A stretch of 64,000 nucleotides of DNA from Udeniomyces pyricola. Taxonomy: Eukaryota; Basidiomycota; Tremellomycetes; Cystofilobasidiales; Mrakiaceae. The position numbers and the translations under genes were made by a program. The DNA lies in contig BCIK01000010.1 of the NCBI GenBank assembly GCA_039545295.1, forward strand, positions 794,304-858,303, written 5' to 3'. The notes under the pieces are model-generated. The model ran no database searches, had not been told where the DNA came from, and worked only from the letters and a program-made list of their open reading frames with translations. The stretch's first letter is position 1, and each line of letters starts with the position of its first letter. Shown piece by piece: positions 55,039 to 64,000 of this stretch.

Positions 55039-55694
55039 TCGTCCTGCCCCTGCTTTCTCTCTTGCAACTCGCCAGCGTCGATCGCCATACCCTTTGGCCA
55101 ATCTGCTCGTTCTCTACCTTCTTCCTTCTTCCGTCTGTCTAGTGATGGGTTGTATTCATGATTTCCTGGGGACCATCGCATCATACCGTTCACGTGCAAG
55201 TACAACCCGTCTTGTAAAATGCGAGGCCGTTATCAGCTCGCTGGCCACCCTCTGATCTTAGAGTTGATTCAAAGCCATGTGCAATATGATGATCCTGGAT
55301 CATATGTGATGGTCAAGAAGTCCGTTTCAGATGGGTGCAGTGGACCGGCGTGTGGTAAGATCACTTGGGCACTGTGTACTTCGCGTTCGATCAACCGTGA
55401 CGCAAGCGGACGGAGTTATAGTATCCGAGATGCCGTGAGAGGTTGATTCAAACGGTGATCCGGCTGGAAAATCAATCAGGCTTACGAACTGTTGAGTAAG
55501 CTGACTCATCGTCTCGATCGGGATACGTTCTCCTAATCTGGAGCCAAGACGTAGTTAGCTAAGACAACACGGCATCGCGGGTCCCCCAAGATTTAACAGA
55601 AAAAGGGAGAGACAGGGAATGTCATCTATCGTTGGGATTGTTTGAGAGTAAGCGACGAAACAAAAATGCAAGGAAAACTACGGGCTAAGTCCGA
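55039..55694. other. Convergent 3' region, no gene seen
   Basis: Between the dioxygenase stop and the acyl-CoA binding protein stop. No recognisable coding or RNA feature. Confidence 0.5.
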
Positions 55695-56672
55695 TCAAGC
55701 GCTCTCGAGCTGCTGGAGGTACTCTTGGGATGCAGGGGTTCCGGAAGCAGAGAGAATCTAGGGGGCGAATTGGAAGGATAAGCAACACGCGAGTCCGGGT
55801 ATAGGCATGCCGGTGGAACGAGTACGTAGGAAGGGGAGACAAGACAAGTTGAGATACCAAACAGGTCAGCTAGGTCAAAACACAAGGATTGTCTTTGGAG
55901 ATGATCTCTCGACGACTTGTGGTCCAATCCGAAGAGTGAGACCAGCTTCGTGCGTAGTAAGTATGGCGGAAGCGAAAGAAAGAATAGATGTGCATGTCGT
56001 GGACTTACGGTCTTCAGCTTCTCAACGTAAGCCTTCATGGCATCTTCCTTGGAAGTGCCCTTGACCTTGTTCCAGGCCTCCCACTTGGCCTTGCCAACAA
56101 AGTCGACTAGATTGACCCCGTCCAACCGAACAAGAAGATCCGTGATAGGAGGGTGGGTAAGTGATTATCTCATGGTGCAAGTCTGTTTGTAACGCAGACG
56201 CAGAAAGACTCGGAAGCCAGACTCACACATGCCCGGCTTCGTAGCGTTGTTGTCACCGATAGTGGCTACAGTTGGGTCAAGAGAAAAGTTGGCACAAAGA
56301 AGAACGAGTGAAAATGGACAGGAAGCAATCGGGAAGGGTCAATGCAGGAACAGGTGAAAGGGAAGCGTTCGGTTGGGGCAAGGACGGCTTCGGGAGGGTC
56401 GAGGGCTCGGACCTTGCTTGAAGTTGGCGTAGAACTGAACGGAATCACAGATAATGTCAGCAATACAGCACCATATGAAGTGAAATGACACGCGATAGCG
56501 AGCCTAGGCCAATGAGAAGTCGGTGCCACAAAGAATGACGGGTAGCAAACGACCAGAAGTGTGTTGGGGAAGAGTAAGAACGAACGATGAGCTTGTCGTC
56601 GTCAGATGGTTTGACGTCTCCCGAGGGAGAGCTGACGATCTCGATAGCCTTGTCGAACTGGGCCTGGGACAT
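55695..56672 (-). CDS. ACB1: Acyl-CoA-binding protein (ACBP)
   Basis: Small cytosolic protein that binds and transports medium- to long-chain acyl-CoA esters and supports elongation and sphingolipid synthesis. Start MSQAQFDKAIEIVSSPSGDV at 56672. The spliced product continues KPSDDDKLIFYANFKQATI, GDNNATKPGMFDFVGKAKW, EAWNKVKGTSKEDAMKAYVE and KLKT, then a last exon ending SQEYLQQLESA with the stop at 55695-55697. The diagnostic YxxFKQAT, PGM and GKAKWEAW segments are all present. Length is about 100 residues, with a slightly longer C-terminus than the yeast 87-residue form. Five or so exons for such a small protein. Confidence 0.93.
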
Positions 56673-57117
56673 GGTGAATGGGATGTGATGGGAAGAGGGG
56701 GTTGGTTGGAGGTTGGGAGATGATGTGACGGGACGGGTGATGACGGTAGTAAGACGATTGACGAGATCCGAGACCCAGGATGGTTGGGGCAGGTTGCCGC
56801 ACGCTTCGCTTGTCCGGTGCCCAGCTTGCCCATGCCCGACGACGGTTACGTTACCAACCTATGTTTTTCCTGGAAACCAACCGTTCATTGATGCCTCGTG
56901 CATATCAATCTTTGCATTCATCTGAGCTTTAGCACCTTTCCACTGCATGAGTGTCATATACATCAACAAGTCCACCGAAAAGGAAGGAAAAAAAAAAAAA
57001 GAAAGAAAGAAAAAACACCGTTTGCGGACATAAAGTGTATGTATGCACGACTGGATGTATGCGTGCACAACTGGAGCGCTTAGTATCGCACAAACAAGCG
57101 AGAGGTAAAGCGGGGAA
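56673..57117. other. ACBP upstream region and 3' flank of the antiporter
   Basis: Noncoding. It includes an A-rich tract with G breaks at about 56978-57014. Confidence 0.5.
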
Positions 57118-59644
57118 TTATGAAACCCAGAAGGCAAGTCCGATCACGAGGTACAAGGACATGAGCACTGTAAGCCGGAAACCGAAAGAAAACAAGCGAG
57201 AGAGAGATGCAGCAGTCGTCAGTCGGTCAGAACGTAAGCAGCATGAAGCCAAAAAAGACCTGCGTCAACTAGAACTGTTCACTTACTGACGCCCTCGAGC
57301 CCTGAAAGCGAGTATCAATACGAGAGAAATTGAGTGGAATCAGTAAAGGGTACGCCATAACAGAATGGGAGCTAGGAAGATAGGACTCACAATTGGCCCG
57401 GCCATCGTTGATGGTCAGATTGACAAGGACCACGCTCGAAAAGAGGACGATCGTCTCGAAGTCCGAGAAGAAGAGCTGAAAGTGAGGAAAGCCGTCAGTC
57501 ATCATTCTGCTTCCTCAAACTCATCCGACTAAACCAACACGCTACGTACGGTAAGGTCTCGCTTCATGATCCAAGCGAGAATGACGAGGATCGGAATCAT
57601 GCCTGCATCGAGGATTCAGGAAAATCTCAGCGCATTGTCTCGAGTGGGCGAACCTTCATGGCGAGTTCTGATTGGAACTGAGGTTGAACGCACCAGCAGC
57701 AATCTGGATACTCGATCCGACTGCGACGCCCATGACAATCTCCATCTTGCCCTTGCAAGCCATCCAGACGCTTGTAACGTGCTCGGCAGCATTGCCGACC
57801 AAGGGAAGCAAGATCAGACCGACGAACGTCTTGGGGATAGACCAACGCTCGCATGTTTCGTCAATGGAAGCGACCAGATAATCTGATCGAGGCAAGCACG
57901 TCGTCAAACGATGTTGTGTAAGCCACAGCCGAACAAGATCTAGAAACGTGGCAGCAAGATACCATACGTACCAGCACAGAACGCGGTAGTAATGGTGACG
58001 ATGAGGAGAGCGATGCAAGCCGACCAAAGACCTGTCGATGACAAGCAAGACGATGCTTTCGGATCAGCTGATCCGAGTTGAATCGAGCAGAGAGGCGCTT
58101 GGCAAAAAGAGTGCAGACTGAGCTTCAACAACTCACTCATTTGGGCCTTCTCGTCCTCGTCCTCGTTCTCTGCCTCGAACAACTGAGAGTGAGACTTGAG
58201 TTGGAAGTAGAGATAGGCGATGTAGACTGGAAAGAAGAGCCGGACGTGTCAAGATAAGTACCCGGATATCTTTAGTATCGTGAACCGAAAACATGGATCA
58301 AAGTATCCAGATTTCCTGTCCTACCTCTTGGGTAGTTATACCGGATTTATGTGCAGTAGAGAGAAATGCAATAGCGAAGGAGAAGAGAAGGACGGAACGG
58401 GACAAACGTACCGGCAAAGAGGATAAGGGCCGTGCCTCGGGACAAGAGGAGAAGGCCAGAACTGGTCGAGGCGGCGGCTTCGCCAGCTTCCTTTGCGAAA
58501 AGAGCAAGACCATTACTGGCAAGGTCGACCGAAGCCCCCCGTGACTGGCTGGAGTGGTAGGCGGCAGGGATGACGAGGGTGAGTACGGAGAGGGTCATGA
58601 CCGAGGCCATGCTGAACGATGATGGAAAAGCAATGGCGAGATAAGGAGAACCGTTGCGGCACGATCAGCTGCGCGTTCCGGGTAAACGAACAGGGGAGGC
58701 AGTAGCGAGACAAGCAGGGCTGATGTACGTTTGGGCAGCGGTAACCTGGAACGTGGACTCAGTGTAGACAAGACCCCCAGCAAAGAAACTCATTCCAAGG
58801 ACGAGCAGCTGAAGGACGGTGATTAAAGAACAGAAGCAGAAGAGACAGGGCGAGGTCCAGATGACGTCAGTGGGAGAAGGAATGCTGTGCAGGCCAAATA
58901 TGGAACCCAAAAGATGGAAAAGGAGGGCGAACGATGTTGGAGAGGATGGATCCAATCATGGACGTCTGAACAAGTCGAAGCTGGTTCTGCGACAGGGCGA
59001 CGATGCCAATGAGGAGCTCGACGGCGTTGCCTGTAGACGGAGGAAAGCAAGGAAAAAGGGCCAAGAACAGGGAGGGAACGATGTCAAGAACGTGTCGCGT
59101 TTGGCCGGCAAGGCTCTTTGGAGGTGACGTACCGAACGTTGCGTTGAGGAGAGCGCCAAGGGTCTGTCCGAGAGGAATACTGAGCTGCTCTGTGGCATCT
59201 CCGAGAAGCTTGGCCAGAGGGATGACGGCAATGAAGGAGAAGATGAATCGGAGCGATGCACTGGAAAGATCGGGAGAAAGAGGAGGGAGGGAGGACGCGT
59301 GAGAAGAGGCAGTTCAAGGGTTGAAGCAACTCAAGGAACGGTATGTTTGAGACGACACAGAAGTAAACGGTGGATAGGCTGGTTTGGTTTTTCACTGACT
59401 TCCAGTTGAGGGCCGAGGAGATGAATGAAAAGGGGACGGCGATGAGGAGAACGTTGAGCCAGGAGCCAAAGAGGTGCTTGAACGAGGCGAGGGGAGAGGG
59501 AGGACTCCTTCGCCCTCGCGAGGTCGAGTTGGTGCTTAAGAGGGGGGTTGATTCACCAGCTGCGAATCGACGAGGGATGAGTTAGCCAGTAGTGGGATTA
59601 GAGCGTGATTGACGGATTGATGGTACACATGACTACTGACCCAT
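57118..59644 (-). CDS. VCX1: Vacuolar Ca2+/H+ antiporter (Vcx1/CAX type)
   Basis: Cation/proton exchanger that loads Ca2+ into the vacuole. The first coding exon is inferred to be only ATGG (59641-59644), which splices to an exon reading AGESTPLLSTNSTSRGRRSP. SWLNVLLIAVPFSFISSALNW and LIFSFIAVIPLAKLLGDATE follow. The first CaCA repeat is LLNATFGNAVELLIGIVALS; then come MIGSILSNIVLVLGMSFFAG and an acidic cytosolic loop (FEAENEDEDEKAQMSE). The second repeat is LILLPLVGNAAEHVTSVWMAC, followed by MEIVMGVAVGSSIQIA, ILVILAWIMKRDLTLFFSDFE and VLVNLTINDGRANYLEGVML. The C-terminus is SLYLVIGLAFWVS with the stop at 57118-57120. Both GNAxE motifs needed for ion binding are intact. The start is the weakest part, because it depends on the 4-base exon. 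Confidence 0.92.
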
Positions 59645-60071
59645 GATGGGATGGTATAAGATGTGTGTATGTTGGATGGGTTGTGTGTGGGGGTGACTGG
59701 ACTGACTGTATGGGCTGAGGATGAGCAGCAAACGCTGGAATCGCTGATGATAAGTGAAAGGATGGCTTTGCATGGCTTTACTTTTGATCCCGAACCCACT
59801 CAGCGCTGGACTAAAGCATGGACCGATACGGTGATGGCTCAAGGTAAGCGGCCACTAGAAGCACCTTAAGCCATACTAAATAATCGATCAACGATTAACG
59901 GTCAACGGGGAACAGACATGCAGCGCACACACACAACTCAAACTCAAAACATCCTCGGCCTTCTCCAATCGATTCTCCAGATTTCATGCCTCTGGCCTCT
60001 TCCCTCCCCACCCACACCGCCAGCACCAATAAACACCACCACATCATCATCATCATCAACACCACTCAACC
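59645..60071. promoter_or_regulatory. Divergent promoter of VCX1 and RSA4
   Basis: About 430 bases between divergent starts. Repeated TGTGTATG/TGGATGGG words on the VCX1 side, and a CATCATCATCATCATC run at about 60040-60058 just before RSA4. Confidence 0.45.
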
Positions 60072-62545
60072 ATGGCTACTCTGTCAGTCTCTTGATTTCT
60101 CAATCTTCATTTCTTCCCGTCCTGCCTCCCTCACAACACTCATCCAATCTACATACATACACACCCTCTTACCCTCTTCTTCCCCATCATCAGCGTCCCT
60201 CCCCCTAAACGAGTCAAGCTCACCGGTCCCTCCCTCATCCCCGCCGCACCCGGGCCCAAGGCTCCCACCGTCGTCGTCCAGTTCAAGTCGTCCGTCGATG
60301 GTTCTTCCATAGGTCCCGCCGTCAGCCTCCCCGCCGATACCGCTAGGGATGGCATGGAAATGCTCGTGAACAAGCTCAAGGGCTCTCCCGACGTGCGTTC
60401 TCTCGGCACCCTTCTTCCTACGCCTCGCTTCTTTGGAATCTGACAGGCATGCTTGCATTCAACCTCAACTTTTACTAATCAACGTCCATAATCTTCCTCG
60501 CACTGGCTACAGGATGATCCCGTCCCCTTCTCGTTCTCGCTCCTCATTCCCAACCCGGCCTCGACCTCGACAGCCCCGGCTGAGCCCATCAAGATTCCTC
60601 TCCCAACTTCCCTTCAGTCTGACATCCTCTCGCCTTCACCTGCCATCCTCGCTCTGCTCAAAGATCAGGGTCTTGCCGCAGGCGTCTCCTTCACCCCTGA
60701 AGACGTCTTCACGGTCGTGTGCGAACCTCAGGCTGTATGGAAGGTCCGAGGAGTCGGTCGGTGCGGCTCCACCCTTTCGGGACACGCCTCGCCTATCCTC
60801 TGTTCTGCTATCTCTCCCTCGGGTAACTACGCCGCTACCGGAGCCGGTGATGCAACCGCCAGGATTTGGGACCTTCAGACGGAATTGCCGAAGAACACGC
60901 TTGTTGGACACAAGGGTTGGGTCCTCTGTGTTGCTTGGGATCCGCTCGAGAGGTACCTGGCTACAGGCGGTCACGACGGTCTCGTCAGTTCTTCCTTTAA
61001 ACCCCTCTCGCCTGACTCCCTCGGCTTGTGAGGTCGGTTCATCGAGGTCGACCTTTGCTGACCTGGGTGCTCTTGTTTTGTCCCGAACAGATCCGCATCT
61101 GGGATGTCAAGACGGGCAAGCCCATCGGAGATGCTCTCGTTGGTCACTCCAAGTGGATCATGAGTCTGGCCTGGGAGCCAGCCCACCTGTCAGTTCATGT
61201 CTCGTACAGCCCTGGGAATCCATCACAGAAGCTCATATACTTGCTTCTGGCTATCTGACCTGTGACACAGTGCCTCGACCACCGCCCCACGACTCGCTTC
61301 GTCCTCCAAGGATGGAACGGTCCGAATCTGGTCTCTCGCTACCCGCCGAACCGCATTCACCCTTGGAGGCCACACCGCCTGTGTCAACGTCGTCCGATGG
61401 GGAGGAGAGGGCCTCATTTACACCGCTAGTAGCGATCGCTCAGTCCGAGTTTGGAGCGCGACCGACGTGCGTGGTTTGGCATTACTCCGGATTCATCCTC
61501 TCGTCTGTGTCGTACTTGATCTGATACGTTCATTCTTTGTTGGGTTTCATACATGTTCCTCATCGTCTTTAGGGAAAGCTTGTGAGAATATTGTCTGATC
61601 ACGCCCATTGGGTTACGACTATGGCACTTAGTACGGATCATGTTATCCGAACCGGACCATTCACGCACGAAGGTCGAAAGATCAAGGACGACGAGGAGGG
61701 TATGTTATATTGTCATTCGTCACTACCAGGACAGCTCTCTGTGGTGCATGCATGTGTGATTCCGCAGATTCAAGTTCTGACAAGCTCTTCACTGCCCTGA
61801 CTGTCTTGTCGTTTTCGTGCTTTAGCCAAAGCTATGGCTCTCGCCCGCTACAAGACCCACATCCAGGCTTCGCCTGAAACCCTCATCACTGGCTCCGATG
61901 ATCACACTCTCTTCCTCTGGCCTCCTCAATACCCCTCTTCCCTTCCCACTCCGACGCCGAAAAAGCCCGTGAGTCGGCTGACGGGTCACCAGAAGCCCGT
62001 GTCGCACGTTGCCTTTTCGCCTGACGGACGATGGATCGCCTCAGCTGGGTTGGACAACTCGGTCAAGATGTGGGACGGAAAGACGGGGCGATTTGTGGCG
62101 AGTATGCGAGGTCATGTGGGAGCAGTTTACCGTCTGGCCTGGAGTAGCGACTCGAGAATGATTATCTCGGCTAGCAAAGACACGACCCTGAAGGTGAGCG
62201 TTTCTTTCTTCCCTGACGGCGTTGGTATTGCATCGATTCACGAGTTAACGTTTGCTTCTTTCTATCTCACCATCGATAGATATGGGACCTCAAGACGTTT
62301 AAGCTTAAGACAGACTTGCCCGGTCACACCGACGAGGTCTACTGTGTCGATTGGGTTGCTGACAAGGTTGTCAGTGGAGGACGAGACAAGGTTCGTCACT
62401 TGTTACTGCCTTGCCGCCCGCACTTTTGACTTCAAACGCCGTGATTATCGGATGGTCCGCAATACTGACCTTGCCTTGTCAACTTGCTTTTTGTTTCACA
62501 TCGTTCCTTCCTTTCGCATAGGTTGTCAAGATCTGGAAACACTAG
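60072..62545 (+). CDS. RSA4: Ribosome assembly protein Rsa4 / NLE1 (Notchless) WD-repeat protein
   Basis: Nucleolar factor of the pre-60S particle that is pulled by the AAA-ATPase Rea1 through its N-terminal NLE domain. Start MATL at 60072, first intron after 11 coding bases. The NLE domain includes VPPPKRVKLTGPSLIPAAPG, PTVVVQFKSSVDGSSIGPAV, and LPADTARDGMEMLVNKLKG. The region FTPEDVFTVVCEPQAVWKVR precedes WD repeats such as TLSGHASPILCSAISPSGNY, DATARIWDLQT, LVGHKGWVLCVAWDPLERY, LVGHSKWIMSLAWEP, TLGGHTACVNVVRWG, LITGSDDHTLFLWPP, RLTGHQKPVSHVAFSPDGRW, SMRGHVGAVYRLAWSSDSRM and LPGHTDEVYCVDWVADKV. The end is VVKIWKH with the stop at 62543-62545. Full length (about 500 residues) and very well conserved. 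Confidence 0.96.
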
Positions 62546-63066
62546 ACGGTTCCTCTTCTGAGGTGTCTCCCCCGATCTGTTCCGGTAGATGTAGTTGAAC
62601 GATATAGATGCCCCTTTGCTGGATGACGCTTTCCTCTCATTTTTAAAACGCCAACGACCTCCCGCGCAAGATGAGAATGTCTCCATGCAGTCGCTGCCTG
62701 CGCTTCGGAACACATGAAGCTCCGCCTTTTCTTTCACGATATCGCATGTCTTGTGCGGCATTCTTAACAAGACCAAGTGTAAAATCCTAAGCATGTGTCG
62801 TTGTCATTGCATGAGTATAGAAATTGCGGAAGTGTCGATCGGCGACCCAAATGGACCTCTTCCTTCTTCTCGCCGACGCATCATGACGGCACGCGCTTTC
62901 CATTCCTCGCATCGATGTTCATATCTCGTCCTCGCCGGGCCAATCTGCCATCATGAGGTCTGGGTCCCGAGCCATGTGACAATCAGGCATTCGAGAGTAT
63001 CAGCTTCCGCTCGAACGCGTCTGAACCCGTTCAGTCCAATCATGCTCGCTGCAAGATTTCAACCCA
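62546..63066. other. Convergent 3' region, no gene seen
   Basis: Between the RSA4 stop and the stop of the partial gene at the right edge. Confidence 0.5.
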
Positions 63067-64000
63067 TCACTCACCAGTGATTGAGTTCTTCTTGGATGAA
63101 AATCCACTGGTCCGATCAGGTTCCTCTTGACTTCCTCTTCGTCCCCTACTATGGCTTGTGGATCCGCTCGCAGCGACATGGTCGAGGATTCTTTCCAACA
63201 TCGACTCCATCCTCGCCAACCGAGCCTCGACCTGTTCGACTCGCTCCTCCATTGAGCCCGACTCGGCTTTCTCCACAAGGTTACTGGCTTTGGCGGCCTC
63301 GCCTCCATTCTTCATCGATGGCTGGTGACTGCCGCTGCTGCTGTCTCTGGAGTGAGAAGTGGAGGGGAACTGGGAAGCCGAGGGGCTTTCCGCTATAGGT
63401 GAAGGGAATGGTGGGTGATTGAGGGAAAGCGATCGAGGTTGATGGCCGGGGCCCTTGATTCGGGTGAGCGAAGGGTTAGGGAGATGCTCAGATGCAGAAG
63501 ATAATCGTCGACTGCTGCCGCTACCGCTCTTGGGTAAGCCGTTTCCAAGAGCGCCAGTGGCGGAGATTGAGGAAGGAAGGTGAGACGAGGAGAGATGGTG
63601 AGGTTGTCGGAACGAAGGCGTGATAAACAATCGAGCGAGAGGCGAGGGAGAAGGATTTGTCCTAGAGTCCATTGAGGCCCGTCGAGGTCGGGACTTGGGA
63701 GGAATGATCATAGATGGAGAAGAAGCGGGCATGCCAGGTCGAGCAGGAGGTTGGGCTGAGGGTCCAGGTTGTTTGTCGGTAGACGGCGACTGTAGAGACG
63801 CAGGATCCTGCTCCGTCGGGCTTGTTGATTTGAGATTGACATCTGGCATGCCAAGAAAGTCTTCATCCGAGTCATCTCCGTCGAGGTCCCATCCAGAAAA
63901 CCCGCCAACTTCCTCCTCGATGTTGAAGACCTGCTCAATCTCGGATGATTGGCCGACGAGACCCTCAATCAGGGGCATTTGTTGGAGGCCTCGAGGCAGG
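63067..64000 (-). CDS. C-terminal part of an unrecognised Ser/Pro-rich protein (runs off the right edge)
   Basis: A single open exon enters from beyond 64000 (LPRGLQQMPLIEGLVGQ) and ends at 63067. After an acidic stretch (FNIEEEVGGFSGWDLDGDD, SDEDFLGMPDVN) comes about 180 residues of Ser/Pro/Arg-rich sequence, probably disordered and phosphorylated. A short coiled coil follows (MEERVEQVEARLARMESMLE, then RILDHVA), and a basic tail. The layout of a regulatory cytosolic tail ending in a coiled coil is common in fungal membrane channels and signalling proteins, but no family could be identified from this part. An internal ATG at 63976 exists, but the frame is open upstream, so it is unlikely to be the start. 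Confidence 0.7.
   Translation of the reverse strand, partial: LPRGLQQMPLIEGLVGQSSEIEQVFNIEEEVGGFSGWDLDGDDSDEDFLGMPDVNLKSTSPTEQDPASLQSPSTDKQPGPSAQPPARPGMPASSPSMIIPPKSRPRRASMDSRTNPSPSPLARLFITPSFRQPHHLSSSHLPSSISATGALGNGLPKSGSGSSRRLSSASEHLPNPSLTRIKGPGHQPRSLSLNHPPFPSPIAESPSASQFPSTSHSRDSSSGSHQPSMKNGGEAAKASNLVEKAESGSMEERVEQVEARLARMESMLERILDHVAASGSTSHSRGRRGSQEEPDRTSGFSSKKNSITGE

Noticed and set aside
1..64000. CRISPR arrays, bacterial promoters, operons or prophage
   Set aside because: No spaced direct repeats of that kind, and intron-rich eukaryotic genes throughout.

Overview
The window is nuclear DNA from a basidiomycete fungus, most likely a Tremellomycete-type yeast. Nearly every protein gene is cut by several short GT-AG introns (about 45-130 bases), intergenic spaces are short, genes lie on both strands, and all recognisable products are eukaryotic (uS3, NAC alpha, PP2A-A, Erv46, Rsa4, Dsc3, Elo). 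There are no bacterial operons and no CRISPR arrays, and I found no convincing tRNA or rRNA. The species call is inference. Seven undetermined bases (N) and very long homopolymers show this is draft-quality sequence in places.

Layout. Bases 1-4.3 kb are a gene-poor, repeat-like end: a broken Ty1/copia RNase H fragment, an unrecognised lysine-rich reading frame and two clusters of CCGCGG hairpins. From 4.4 to 30 kb there are housekeeping and metabolic genes: a CAD/ADH6-type NADP alcohol dehydrogenase, the Dsc3 subunit of the Golgi Dsc ubiquitin ligase, an SDR reductase, ribosomal protein uS3, the COPII cargo receptor Erv46, a two-HMG-box protein with a mitochondrial presequence, Dlt1, a J-domain protein, a 73-residue coiled-coil protein, the PP2A scaffold Tpd3 and a hexose-6-phosphate 1-epimerase. 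From 30 to 42 kb: a large ankyrin plus DIL-domain protein, a fatty-acid elongase, NAC alpha (Egd2) and a small secreted protein. From 43 to 64 kb: a GPI-anchored GH79-like glycosidase, cyclophilin A with extremely small exons, an MFS transporter of the Liz1/Fen2/Dal5 family, a 2-oxoglutarate/Fe(II) dioxygenase, acyl-CoA binding protein, a vacuolar Ca2+/H+ antiporter, the ribosome assembly factor Rsa4/NLE1, and the C-terminal part of an unrecognised Ser/Pro-rich protein running off the right edge.

Most genes are unrelated neighbours. Two functional themes recur: protein synthesis and folding (uS3, NAC alpha, Rsa4, cyclophilin, J protein) and lipid/secretory membrane biology (Elo, ACBP, Erv46, Dsc3). 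The secreted-protein and GH79 genes are divergent and share one roughly 960-base upstream region containing an 18-base perfect palindrome. I see no clearly new multi-gene system. The best candidates for follow-up are the hairpin modules at the left end, the 32-base inverted repeat near 17 kb, the 5/10/13-base exons of the cyclophilin gene, the ankyrin-DIL gene and the secreted-protein/GH79 pair.

Exon boundaries were read by eye from splice signals and protein-family continuity. CDS start and end coordinates are outer bounds that include introns.
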